Source: Suillus spraguei (Eukaryota; Basidiomycota; Agaricomycetes; Boletales; Suillaceae). From it: DNA of 64,000 nt. A model generated the notes under the pieces. The model was not told the DNA's origin. It searched no databases and saw nothing but the letters and a program-made list of their open reading frames with translations. The translations under genes were made by a program, and so were the position numbers. Location of the stretch: contig JABCPU010000045.1 in the NCBI GenBank assembly GCA_016800925.1, positions 124,001 through 188,000 of the forward strand, given 5' to 3'. Positions 34,699 through 46,536 of this stretch are shown here, one piece after another (position 1 is the stretch's first letter; each line of letters opens with the position of its first letter).

Positions 34699-36645
34699 TC
34701 AAACGATTGCATCCCGATGCCGACTGCGCTCATCACCAGGGTCAAATGCACCAGTCACTTCAGGGCAGGTGAAGTAGGTGCGAACTCCGGTGTCTCCCTG
34801 TGCTTGAGAAGATACATCGCCGTCGAGAACTCCTGCATGAATTTGCATTTCGAACAATTCTGTCCTCATTGGAGAAGTCTGGAAGCTAGGAGTTGGTGGC
34901 TGTGGCTTCACGATATCTTGAACAGGCCTTTGGCAATCGAAGCAGAGCGGAAATTCACTTCCAAGATATATGTCGAGTGGTACAGAACCACGTGTGCCCT
35001 CCTTCTTTAAGTTGAGGGTGATGCGTGACATCATCGCGACCTTGTAAAGGAATGTGGCCCAGGATGAGATGAAGCAGGAAATTCATAAGCTGCGGAAATC
35101 GGACTCACCGTTAATCTGCAAAATTATCCATTGATATTCAGAAACCAGCTTCTAGATCTACCAAACGATTGCACTCACATAAGTTCAAGCCTGAAAATTT
35201 TCGGTTTTAGAGGATGTCAAACCATACCACATGAAACATAGAAGACGTACTGTCCAGTAATGTTCTTCAAGCCGTATGGGGCTCTCACGACCATGATGGT
35301 GAATATAAGGTTTATGGAACACATTACACTGTTAAATCAAATCAATCATATAAAAGTCTGCAATTGTTCTTTCAAGGGGCATACCTGTAGAATAGAACTC
35401 CGTTTATGAATAGCGTGTGGATGATATGTCCTGCCTCCTTATTTTGCATCGAGGGTAATGTTCGGTTCAAAGTTAAGGCAAAGACGACCGTGTCATAGCA
35501 GAGAGGAACCCATGCCCATGCGGATGCGAGACTCGCTCTGAGTTCGCTTTCAGCATCCCACTCACTGAAAAGCATAGATAACGTACACCTCACCGGAAAA
35601 CTCCATACGACAAGCTATGTGAAAACCATGAGTATACGAGATAAGAAGCGTTCAGATAGATGGGTTCACAATGTATAAAAGAAGAATGAGAGACGGCTGA
35701 ATGACAGATTAGCTGGACCAAAACCACACGTCAAACAACTTCGGCACTCACCCACGCCGTGAGATAACAGCCAAGCGCTGACTGCCACCCAAGCGAACAA
35801 TAATGATGCTACAAGGATCACAACATATCTGTTATCGCAGTACATAGCTCGAACGCTGACAGATAAGATTCAGGAATTGTGCATGTTGATGAATAGTACG
35901 TTTTAATTGAGAGCTCACCGCAGAAACATCATCAGTCCAACGATCTGAATTCCAACTGCAGTCATAGCGCCCTCATACCGCACGAAATGCTCGCACCTAT
36001 GCACTTGTCAGAATGCATTGAAGTTTAGAATTAGATGTCTTACTTCTACATCTCTCGTTAGATTATCTTCATCAGAGAAAAACAGAAAGTACTCACTATG
36101 AACAACCAAGAAGGTAGGCTATATGCTTCATGATAATTGAAGTGTCACTGGTCGGCATGATGGGGACGCAAAGCTTACCAACAAGGTTCACGATGAAACC
36201 AATGGGTGTGAGATACCGATTCTACATCACAGTCAGGCAGGAGGAAATGACATCTTCTGGCCATTAACATACGAGCAAAAATAAGAACGTCACTGAATGT
36301 TTATGTCACTACCAAGAAAACAATATACAGACGAGCTTACTGAGTTTCTTCGGACGACCCCATATGATCTCCACCTGCGGTAGGTTAGCCAATGGCCAGC
36401 AAAATAGCAAAGACGGACCTCGTCTGCAAATGTGATCACATGGTCCCACACCAGAATTGTGAGGCCGAGGATGCCAATGGCCTTTAGATTTCTCCTTAGC
36501 GTGGACCACTGTACATATACTGAATAACCCACAACAGTTTGAAAACTGATAAGAGGGGTGAGGAAATCGAAGGACACAGCATGGGGCATGGCACTTACGC
36601 TTCCAGCGCCTCACTGATGATTTCGGCGTTCAGTGGGGCGGACAT
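34699..36645 (-). CDS. DUF6533-domain multi-pass membrane protein
   Basis: Integral membrane protein of a family expanded in mushroom-forming fungi; function unknown. Starts MSAPLNAEIISEALEA at 36645. After an intron comes the hallmark LTILVWDHVITFADEV|VEIIWGRPKKLS (the DHxxTFxDEVExIW pattern of DUF6533). Then further helices appear: CEHFVRYEGAMTAVGIQIVG, YVVILVASLLFAWVAVSAWL, LASAWAWVPLCYDTVVFALT and HIIHTLFINGVLFYR. The C-terminal cytosolic tail is SRITLNLKKEG to RSRHRDAIV. About ten short introns; I did not verify every junction, so exact length (about 330-360) is uncertain. Nothing in the neighbourhood hints at a partner. Confidence 0.75.
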
Positions 36646-39600
36646 CGTCAGATTAACTCTGAGACCGAATAGTTGTGCGATGAACAAGTAGGAGGGCAAA
36701 TGATCCCACTGATCCACTGTTCATAAATATGCACTCGTGATGTCCAGAAGATCGGACATTACCAGCACGTAGACCTTTCAAGCATCAATGAACCATGATG
36801 GCATGATGTATTAATAATCAAATGACAGCTAAGTTCAAACTTTGAGCGATGCACACAGCCTGCGAGGCGTCTGCATTTTACGACAAGTTTACGAGATTGC
36901 AGGGAAGTCCACGGTCTCCTGAACATTAATTTTATCGGTGAAAGCTAGAGTTTGCCCTAAAGTTCGGAAACCGGGCGAACAGGAAGGTTTCTTGACATCG
37001 AACTTCTGGTGGTAGTGCTCGACCCGTCTGTGGCAAGGCCTGTCTAGAGTAAGTGCTAAGGGAGGCAGTCTACAAGTACTTAGAGTACTAATTGTTAGAA
37101 GCCTTCCCGCAACTTCAAACCCAGCCCAACCTTTCGCTACTGGAAAGGCTAGGTTTCGAAGTTGCGGGAAGTTTCCGGTTTCTAATAATAGTACTCTTGT
37201 ACTCCAGTAGTTGGTGGGAAGGTCCGGAAGGAGCCTATACGCATATCAAATACAGTTTCTTTCTACGAGCATTTCGAGGTCTATAATCCGCGAGCCCACG
37301 AAGAGAATGCAAATGTATGATATGAGTACTTACAACACCCTTGGTAAGGAATTTCCAAGATCTAAGGTTTACTACTTAGACTAAACCTGGATATCGGATA
37401 TTTATGCAGTCACCGGGTTGCAAGTCAATCTACAAGCGCTGCGGACGTCTCGGCGACGTACAAGGCACAATGATTAAACCACTGATCGTGAAACACACTG
37501 CATGCCGCCCAATTTCACATTGGTACAGTCAGAAGTTCCGGCTGTCTCTAGGGCCCATCTACAACGATAGAAAACATATTGGATTCAATGATATCTGTAA
37601 CAGAAACACAAGTAAAAAATAACAGAAGGCAGGGAGGTAGCGATTATAACGAAAGCAGGCACTACTAGTAGCTGTGTCACATGTCAAGCCTAAGGTACAA
37701 CAACTTGCCCGCTCTTGCCTGTCACCTTAGTTCACCAACGTTCCAAGGCTCGAGATTTGACAATCCGTGTATACCGGATTCATTCCCTCAAGTTTCCACT
37801 TCTCGTTCGTGGATCAAAGACTGACAGCTTCACGAGTTCATGTGGAGAAAGCTGTGATGTTGAGCCTGACATTGCCGGGGTAATGCACTCGAAGCTCCTT
37901 AGCGCAAACCTGCGCGTAGATGAGGCGGTGATACCATGATGAGGAGAACGTGATAGTACTCACGTTATCGCTGTTTCACCCTTAAACTTGTCGTGTTCTT
38001 TGAATGTCGCCTACAAGCCATGATGCATGATCACTGATACCTTTTGACCTGAGGGCGTCAAGGTATTGTCGTACCTGGAACAACAGGCCCGTCAGCGATC
38101 GACCTGGCTAGCGTTTGCGCATCACGTGATCGTACGGATCGTCACTGTACAGATGTTCTATCATTAGGTTCAGCCGGGACAAAGGTTTCAAACATGGCTG
38201 TCAGAAATCAACAAGTAAATCATAAAAGCTTTGGTGAAGCATTTCGACTGCAATACCCATCAGCTAATGAAAAACAAAGCGATGAGAGGCAATCATACAG
38301 GGCACTGCATCTTAGGGCAGAATGAAGTCTACCTGTAATATATGGGCGTTTAAAGTACAGCCACCACATCTGCAATGATGAAGAAAAGTGACGTTAACCT
38401 TTCCGCGATGAGTCTGACCCTGACCCTAACTGCCGACACGCTACACTTGCGCTGTTAGCCAGGGGGCTTTCGGCTCAGCTGAGTACCCCTGGGTATGTAC
38501 AGCAATGGAATACACGTTTGATTCAATATTGTCCACCAAACGAAAAGAGACAGCCTGTGAACCAGGGGTTAGACGGAAGCTACAAGCATCTGCCATCTTG
38601 GTCCAACCAATGTTCTGAGATCGCAGAATAAGTATCCTGGATAGTTCGTGAATTCAGTTTCGTGAAACTCTGTTTCACCGCTTGTGAATTCAAGACTCCC
38701 GAATTATTGGGGAGACGACTGAAGAGGGGGAGCCTGACGTTGTCGGCGAGATGCGCCTGGTCTCTGTTGGCGCCAGTCCGTTCAGACGGGCGGCGACAGC
38801 ACCTTTAAGGGTTGAGAGGAACGGACGTTTCGTCGTGGTCCTCGTCTTCTACCGCGGCCTACAAAGCCCCTTGCACAACTGTTCTTTGGCGCTCTTTGAA
38901 ATGTTACCAAAGACAGTCGCAAGTCATGAGATATTGTGTTGAGGCTGGTGAGACTGATCGATCAACAGGAGCGTGTTGTTAATGACAATAATTTACGCTT
39001 GTCGTGGCTTCTCCAAAATCCTTGAAGTCTCACTTGGTCATAGCTCTCATCGTGTCGGGGAGGTCATTTCTATATCCAGAATATAATTAGTGACTGCAGT
39101 GAAAACTTGCAAGTAATGACGCACAAGGGTACTAAGTCAGATTCATTTTTGGTGTCAAGTTACTCTTGACATGCCTGGAAAACAACCGTCACATTCCAGC
39201 AGCTGTAACACAGAAATCGGTGATCATGTCTGCCCATATGACATCCAGTGGCATAAAGCAAAGCTACTGCCTCTAAACTGTTCTTCGACCATCTTATCAT
39301 CACAGGCTCTATTGTTTGAAGACCCTTGGAAAGCTGCCATATTGGGGCTGTCTCGTTTCGAGTTCTTGTAGAAAGGTTAAACTAAATTATAAAATAAATA
39401 AAAGGGCCAGTACGCACCCGTGTACCGCGTTGGACAGGAATATGATGCTATCGGACTTTCTTGGTTTTGCCATCAGATACGGTCGTTTAGAGGCCGAGCG
39501 GGATTTGGCGTGAACAAGTGATCTAATTATCTATGACGGTCATTAAAGCCGATGTTATTCGGGCTCTGATCTGATCGCCTGTCGCCAAACCGGAGGCTTA

Positions 39601-40376
39601 CCAGAATCCATCAGAGGGGGAGGGGTGGAATCTTCAGATCCTGACTGCATCTGACATTGCTGAGACAGACGGTCATTCGAAAGCCGTCGTGCTAATGACC
39701 AGGTTGCTAGCCCTGAGTGAAATTTTGTGAAGGGGCTACGTAAACTTGCATCAAGCACGAGGAACCAGCACATTTGAAGATAGTGGTATACATGGTAGCA
39801 CAATATTGTTGATCGATGGTTTGTGGGGTGACATACACACCTTGGTGACCAATAAGAGCGCTGGGTGTACTCCGCGCGCCCAAATATGGTAATAGGCGGG
39901 AAACAAAACCAAATCTGGTGAAAGTCACCGTACTGTATAAGCCAGGGGTTTGGGCTTCCAACCTAATTTCCATTGCTCGCTTATGAACGAGGAGGTCGGT
40001 GATACTACAAATTATTATTATTTGCAGCCCTCAATTCGGTCAGTAACCATTTCCTGCTTCTTAGAAGTTAGCGGTCTGGTTTGACCTGAGTAGACAACAT
40101 CTTCTGTGGCAGTTACATACCGCGACAACGTGTTAGACCGTGCCCGCGGTCGAGTTCAGGCAGAGACCTTTGCCGACGGGACTCGGACGACTCGGAGAGT
40201 GACTTGCTAGATAGTCTCCCACACGGAGTTGGCGTACTACGGTTGCAACGACTTCAAGGGTCACGACTGGCATCAACCTCATATATCTGTTCAATTTCTG
40301 ATACGGATTTTACAGATTGGCATCCGACGTCGCTAGCATAGAAATCCATGTGGGATCCTCGCGACGAGACTTACAG
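36646..40376. other. Gene-poor stretch
   Basis: About 3.7 kb with only short frames (60-88 codons), none with a motif or coherent splicing. The minus-strand frame at 39707-39973 is the longest and is not recognised. The one clear structure is the hairpin at 37080-37215. The right end is the promoter side of the pectin methylesterase. Confidence 0.5.
37080..37215. repeat. Large hairpin / short MITE
   Basis: Left arm AGAGTACTAATTGTTAGAAG then CTTCCCGCAACTTCAAACCC; right arm GGTTTCGAAGTTGCGGGAAG then TCTAATAATAGTACTC. The arms pair over about 45-50 bases with a short loop near 37,135. AGTACT words lie at both ends. Non-coding; the 64-codon frame across it is a by-product. Confidence 0.7.
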
Positions 40377-40384
40377 TATATAAG
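40377..40384 (+). promoter_or_regulatory. TATA box of pectin methylesterase copy 1
   Basis: TATATAAG lies 50 bases before the start codon at 40434, a normal distance for a basidiomycete TATA element with a short leader. Confidence 0.55.
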
Positions 40385-40433
40385 TGCGACAGACGATGGT
40401 AGATGACCCATTAACCCCCCGCGCCACACACCG

Positions 40434-42044
40434 ATGAGACAGTATTTGACGCACCGCACAGGTCTTGTTGCATTTCTAGGCAGCTTAGTTGTGCAAATTC
40501 AAGCACTCTCCCCCGAATACGTGGCGTGCCAACTGCAAGAGAATGCGGAAGCCTCTCCGTTAATTGGATGCCCAGAAGGAACCTTGTATGTGTCACCCAC
40601 AGATGGCAGGGCAAATTTTCAAGGTGTCCAAGCTGCTATAAATTCTCTGTGAGTAACTCCCGGAAAATTTTCCCTTGTCTCTTGTCTTGATATTCCTTCA
40701 GGCCATCGACGGGCGATGCTGTAATTCTGATCGGAGAAGGAGAATACTTTGAAACGGTCAATATTGCGCGGTCTGCACCGCTCACTCTTTCTGGTAATCA
40801 TCACTTTCTCAGACGTGATGTTCAATCACCCAGATATTTCTTGTGTAGGGTCAACTTAATCCTTCTACTGCTCACGATTCAGCGGGGAATGCTTCTCAAC
40901 GCAACATTGTTCACGTTTGGAACGATTTATATGTCAAACCTGGGGTGAGCGACCCGGAGACCGCGACTCTCATTATTTCACCTTCCTCTGGAGAGAGTTT
41001 CGGTAACACTAACTTCAGAGCGTACAATATCGACTTTGAAAATCGCGCTGTAAGCATCAATATCTTGCCAGTATACATCTGTACAATCTCACCCTGTCTA
41101 GGCCAACTACGCAATTTCTCAAGCTCTCGTCACCGCCATCAGCTATGCAAATGCTTCTTTCTATGGCTGTACCTTTGCCAGCTATCAAGATACGTGGTTG
41201 ACCAGCAGCGGTGCATACACATATGTCGTTGACAGTATAATATACGGTCAAAACTGATTGTAAGCTATGTTTTCTCGGAACAGCCGGGTTGCAGCTGCTG
41301 ATTTGTGGCACACAGATCTTTTCGGATTTGGCCTGGCGTGAGTGTGTTAATGCATATGAAATTCCCCGAGTAACTTTTGGAATAGCTGGTTCCAGAACGT
41401 GATTTTGGCCAACAGAGCTTGTGGTGGTGGTATCACAGCCTGGCAAGGTCAGAGTGGCACCAAGAATGGGGCATACATTGCCGATTCAAAAATCATCCGG
41501 GTCAGTTTTCTGGTCTGGTGCTCATGTTTTTTGTCAATGACTATTTTGATTTTAAATTCAGTCCCCGGATGCTAATGCTACCACCGTGACTGATGCCGGC
41601 TGCTCTCTCGGTAAGCCAAGAAATGGAACGCATGTTTTAACTGTAATGTTAACCTTGTATTGCCTCTAGGACGCCCATGGAATGCAATGGCCGTTGCTGT
41701 GTACTTGAACACCTACATGGACGAGAGTATTCGGCCTGAAGGTTTCACTTCCTGGTCTGGAAGGTGAGCACTGTTGTAGGGGGACGACACTGATAGCTGA
41801 TTTTTTAATGGTAGAGGAAGCATTCCAGACACCACTTATTACGCGGAGTTTAATTCGTCTGGTAAGCATCATGCACTCATGCTGCCAGCGTCAGATCCTT
41901 ACGCTTCCCGCAGGTCCTGGAGGGAGCAGGTCGGGACGTGTAGCGCAAGACCACATCCTAACTTCCGAGCAGGCATCATCCTTCACACTGGAGGAAGTAT
42001 TTGACGGCATACCAGCATGGATCGACTTTAATTATGAGGCTTGA
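40434..42044 (+). CDS. Secreted pectin methylesterase (CE8), copy 1, probably frameshifted
   Basis: Removes methyl esters from homogalacturonan in plant cell walls. Signal peptide MRQYLTHRTGLVAFLGSLVV. CE8 motifs in order: SPTDGRANFQGVQAAINSL, FRAYNIDFENRA, ASFYGCTFASYQDTWL (the QD pair), YGQT/DYLFGFGLAWFQNV (catalytic Asp), LGRPWN (substrate Arg/Trp), end WIDFNYEA. I found nine exons. Two places do not fit. At about 41250 the copy has AAAA where copy 2 has AAA, which shifts YGQTD. At about 40848 the only acceptor (GTGTAG) leaves one G too many before GQLNPSTAHD. Both lie in single-base runs, so sequence error and early decay are both possible. Everything after 41260 is clean. Confidence 0.8.
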
Positions 42045-43084
42045 TGAGTTTTGTCGTGTTGTGCTGAGAAAAATTCTGGTGACGGAAATCCGTCAGCAAT
42101 TTGTCCAACTTCATCAGCAAAACCCTCTACCATTATTTACCACGAGTTCATGCAGTCCTACATTTCGTGCATCGCTTAAAACAACACTTTTCTACTACAA
42201 ATCTTCAAACTAATATATGCATATGAAATAATAAATTATTAGAGCACTCTTCGAACTTCAAGGGATGCGATCTAACAAGAAACAAAAGAAATAAATTTTT
42301 GGTGGTGACGACAGCTAACAGCCTCTGTCACTCTCACTGTCGCCTGCCAGTACTGCTGCAGTAGAGTTTGAAATTCAGGTATGCTGATGGTGCATCTGAA
42401 TGCATACATGAGGGATCAACCCTATGGCACGCACTCAAGTCAGTGGGAAGTAGAAAGGTCGAGACTGAAGATATTTGCATTTAAGCTGCCATCCATGATA
42501 CCTTGAATTGTGTTTATACCAGTTTCTGGAGGGCTGCTGTAGCTCACAAGGTAAGCACTTCCTCAGCAATTTCAATGTAACTGTCAGCATCAGGAAATCA
42601 TTGAGTTCCTTTTTGTTCCTTAAATACATCTTTTCACGTAATTAAGTGACAAATTAAGCTAGAAAAGCAACTGATGCTGCTTGACCTTGATGGTATGAAG
42701 GAAGACTCAGATTAGTGCTCTACTCCTTTCGTTTTGTGTACCTATACGATTTTGTCGAGAGTGCTGATTGATACAAGTGTCTATGGTCATTACTAGCTAG
42801 CTGTGTTGCTACTTTACATACCATTTTCTAATCAAAAACTAGTTTTTTCGTGTAATGCTGTCTGATGGTGGTTAGATTTGTGCATGTGGTTCTTCTACAT
42901 TTGAATGGATGGTCTCTCAAATCGACAATAAATTAGTCAAATAACAAATAATTATAACGAACTCTGGTCAAAGTTAGTCGGGGTAACATAATCCATGAGA
43001 TCCTTCAAATCAGTCGCTTTTAGAGAAATTAGTCAATAATTTTCAATAATCATGTATATTTAGCCCAGGAGGTTTTTCCTGATG
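42045..43084. other. Spacer between the two pectin methylesterase copies
   Basis: AT-rich DNA with no gene. It replaces the first three exons expected for copy 2. Confidence 0.5.
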
Positions 43085-44222
43085 CTTGTTCATGCATTTG
43101 GGACAATTTATATGTCGAACCTGGGTTGAGCAACCCGGGCCCCCGGCGACCGCGACTCTTCATTGTTACACCCTCTGGAGAGAGATTCGGTAGCACTAAT
43201 TTCAGAGCGTACAATATCGACCTTGAAAATCGCGCTGTAAGCGTCGATGTCTTCTTGCAACTATACACCTGTAACAATCTCATCCGGTCTAGGTAACTAC
43301 GGACATTTCTCAAGCTCTCGCCACCGCCATCACACATGCAAATGCTTCCTTCTACGGCTGTACTTCGCCAGCTATCAAGATACGTGGTTTACCAGCAGCG
43401 GTGCATACACATATGTCGTTGACAGTATAATATACGGTCAAACTGATTGTAAGCTATGTTTTCTCGGAGCAGCCGGATTGCAGCTGCTGATTTGTGGCAC
43501 ACAGATCTTTTCGGAATTGGCCTAGCGTGAGTGTGTATTAATGCATATAAAACTCCCCGAGTAACTTTTGAAATAGCAGAACGTGATATTAGCCAACAGA
43601 GTTCGTGATAGTATCACAGCCTGGCGAGGGACAAGTGGCACCAAAAATGGGGCATACATTGCCGATTCAAAAAATCATCCGGGTCAGTTTTCTAGTCTGG
43701 TGCTCATGTTTTTTGTCAATGACTATTTTGATTTTAAATTCAGTCCCCGGATGCTAATGCTACCACCGTGACTGATGCCGGCTGCTCTCTCGGTAAGCCA
43801 AGAAATGGAACGCATGTTTTAACTGTAATGCTAACCTTGGACTGCCTCTAGGACGCCCATGGAACGACCTGGCCATTACTGTGTACTTGAACACCTACAT
43901 GAACGAGAGTGTTCTGCCTGAAGGTTTCACTTCCATGTCTGGGCAAGCACTATTGTAGAAGGACGACACTGATTGCTCATTTTTTATGGCAGGGGAAGCA
44001 TTCCAGACATCACCTTTTACGCGGAGTTTAATTCGTCTGGTAAGCATCATGCACTCATGCTGCCAGCGTCAGATCCTTACGCTTCTCGCAGGTCCTGGAG
44101 GCAGTACGTCGGCACGTGTAGCGCAAGACCACATCCTGACTTCCGAGCAGGCATCATCCTTCATACTGGAAGAAGTATTTGACGGCATACCAGCATGGAT
44201 CGACTTTGATTATCAGGCTTGA
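43085..44222 (+). pseudogene. Pectin methylesterase, copy 2 (5'-truncated, decayed)
   Basis: Very similar to copy 1 from WDNLYVEPG onward (exons, introns and even intron sequence match), so it is a recent tandem duplicate. Lost: signal peptide and the first exons. Further damage: extra bases in the GPP/ATATL stretch near 43140; loss of the CTGGTTCC segment that encodes WF of the WFQNV motif near 43,577; AAAAAA for AAAAA near 43,670, which shifts frame; and loss of the GRG exon edge near 43,945. The YGQTD and LGRPWN exons and the end GIPAWIDFDYQA are kept. Not expected to make an enzyme. Confidence 0.85.
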
Positions 44223-44306
44223 CAGATTTGGTCAAATTGTACTGGAAAATATTCTGGCGACGGAAATCCGTCAGCAATTCATCCAACTTTCGTTATATCT
44301 AGCATC

Positions 44307-46146
44307 TCACACACGCGGCAGCCACACAGGCTGATGCCGATCCAAGCACATTGGAGCTTCCACGTCTTTGACAGGCGTAACGGATAGCTGCGCTGCATGG
44401 CGAATAGCTGACATAGTTCTGAGATGCCCTTCAACGTCCCTCTTGTCGCCTGTCGCCTGGTGGAGTGTGACTGATAATGCAGCTACTTCTGTGTCTGGTG
44501 GGGTCATTCGCTTTGGAAGAGGTCTCCCATCTCTGAATGCAGTATCTGGCGGAAGTTGCCCGAGTGATCGAAGCCATTGTGCAACTGCTGCTAAAGAGAC
44601 ACGGACTTCCCAAGAACCGCCTTCCTGTCCAATAAGACATCCTAAGCATTTGACTACGACGAAGAACGTTTCTGGAGGACTTACAGCGATCGTTTTTGCG
44701 ATCGCAGCTTGAATACCGAAAACGAGGAAGTACCCTGCGACATGATCCAAGGCTTGTACAGGGAGTGCTCGAGGTTCTGGCTTATCCATGGCGGGCTGGC
44801 CATTAAATTTAGCGAAAACTTCAGCCTCCGCCCAATTGAAGCCTGTAGCAGTCTGCACGAGCGAGTCGAACTAGAGATCTCGTTGTCAGAAAGTATAGTA
44901 ATAAAAGTTGAAAAGGTATTACGCCACGCTTATGCTTCCAGGGACCCTCCCAACCATATGCTGTCAAACTGGCATATACAATACCAGGCCGAACCTTGGC
45001 AAGCTCTTGGGGTCCGAACCCTTTCTCCTGTAGGCCACCTGGACGGTATGCTTGCAGGAATACATCAGCATCCTTCACTAATTCTTTCAGGCAATCAATC
45101 TGTGGGACTTGTGTGAGATCGAGCTGCGTCGTGCGCTTGCCGCGAGATGTATCGATATCGAGCACGGGTAAATCGGGAAGTTTTGGGGAAGTAACGAGGA
45201 GAACGTCAGCGCCATACGCTGTCAAAATCATAAATCAATCATGCAGCCCGAATCACTTTGAGAGAAATGTTGTCGCATACCTGCGAGCGTTCGGCCGCAC
45301 ACCGGTCCGGAAAGCACCCGGCACAGATCTAACACTCTAATTCCCTCAAGAGGGAACCGTGGAGACTCCTTGAAGTTGATGTCCCGCTTAGGAGCTTCCC
45401 CGATCTTGATGAGCTGGACTGGAGGTGTTCCTCTTAATGCAGTTGCTTGTGGATGTTTGTCCCACTCCTCGAATGACCTATAGGCGGCAATACACATTTT
45501 CTGCTTTACTGCCTCATCTTCCAAATCTTGCGCATTCCAGTGTAATAGCGCAGCTTGAACGGCTTCACGAGTAGGATCACACTGCAAAATATTGAGGATA
45601 CCCTGTCGGTGACTTCGATGATCATTAGCCACTAAAAATCTACCTAAAATTGATAAAAAAAAACTTACTGCGGGAAGTTGGTGTGTAGACGGACAAAACT
45701 GTCGTCCTTCGTTCTGTATATTCCTGTCAGGTAATCCCGCGCCGACGCAGTGGGCACCTGGCCATCTACGGTGTACCAGGATTCACTGCTTTAATTTAGT
45801 AAAATAAGATCACGGATCTGTGAAGAGTAACCTGGAGATATCCAGAATAGCGTGACGTGCATCGACACTGACATCTTGCATGTTTCCGGTCCTCAGGGAA
45901 AGTATAAATGCAGCTGCTAGGCCTGAAAGACCGATAGATGTCTCAAGGGAGCTTGTTCATATCGATCGTCATCCGGGCACTTGAAAGAGATTTGCTTACT
46001 TGAGCGGCGCTCCCTAACTTGAACGAAGAATTAATTGCAGTGTCAGGGCAGTCACTTAGTTTGAGGTGTGAAAGGATCTCTCGAGGCAAATCATTGGCGA
46101 GCCAAAGAGAAGTGGCCTGATCGTGTGATTGTGAGGCGTAGGACAT
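44307..46146 (-). CDS. Family III CoA-transferase (CaiB/BaiF type)
   Basis: Transfers CoA between acids, or acts as a racemase-like enzyme; the substrate is unknown. Start MSYASQSHDQATSLWLANDL at 46146. Then SVDARHAILDISSESWYTVD, IYRTKDDSFVRLHTNFPH|HR, GIRVLDLCRVLSGPVCGRTL (the family's RVLD-x6-GP motif), AAYGADVLLVTSP, DLTQVPQIDCLKELVKDADV with FLQAYRPGGL, VYASLTAYGWEGPW and YFLVFGIQAAIAKTIA. The last intron (GTAAGTCC...TTGGACAG, 63 bases) has no stop and keeps frame, so a continuous ORF runs through it. Stop at 44307. Nearly 500 residues, intact. Shares a 390-base divergent promoter with the mitochondrial peptidase subunit, and converges on pectin methylesterase copy 2. Confidence 0.83.
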
Positions 46147-46536
46147 GTTTCTATAGCAAATATTGAATGGGAAGTGTGATCGGAACTAGGAAATGCACAC
46201 TGGTGACCTGACGGGAATAGCAAGAGCCTGAGAGGCGAGTCCGTCCAAGGCTACAAGAATGTCATAAAAAAGAAACATGAATTGAGCATGTGCAATATTT
46301 GTCGACAAACCTTGCGCGTGTGCTCGAACACGATCTTTGTGACTGTGCAGTAAGGTTTTTACAAACAAAATCCCAGAGATCATGCCAACTCATCGAGATA
46401 AGGGCTTCACTTCCTAGTGGTCTGTCTGAAAGCGGAGGTTTAAAAGTATCGGGATAAGCCGCGAGACCGAGAACTCCCGAGGTGAATATTTTGGTGAGCC
46501 CAGTGCACCGCCGGCCTTTACTCTGTCTTCTTCGGT
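46147..46536. promoter_or_regulatory. Divergent promoter region, CoA-transferase / MPP beta
   Basis: 390 bases between divergent start codons. A minus-strand frame at 46262-46576 overlaps it and the first exon of MPP beta; I take that frame as non-coding. Confidence 0.45.
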
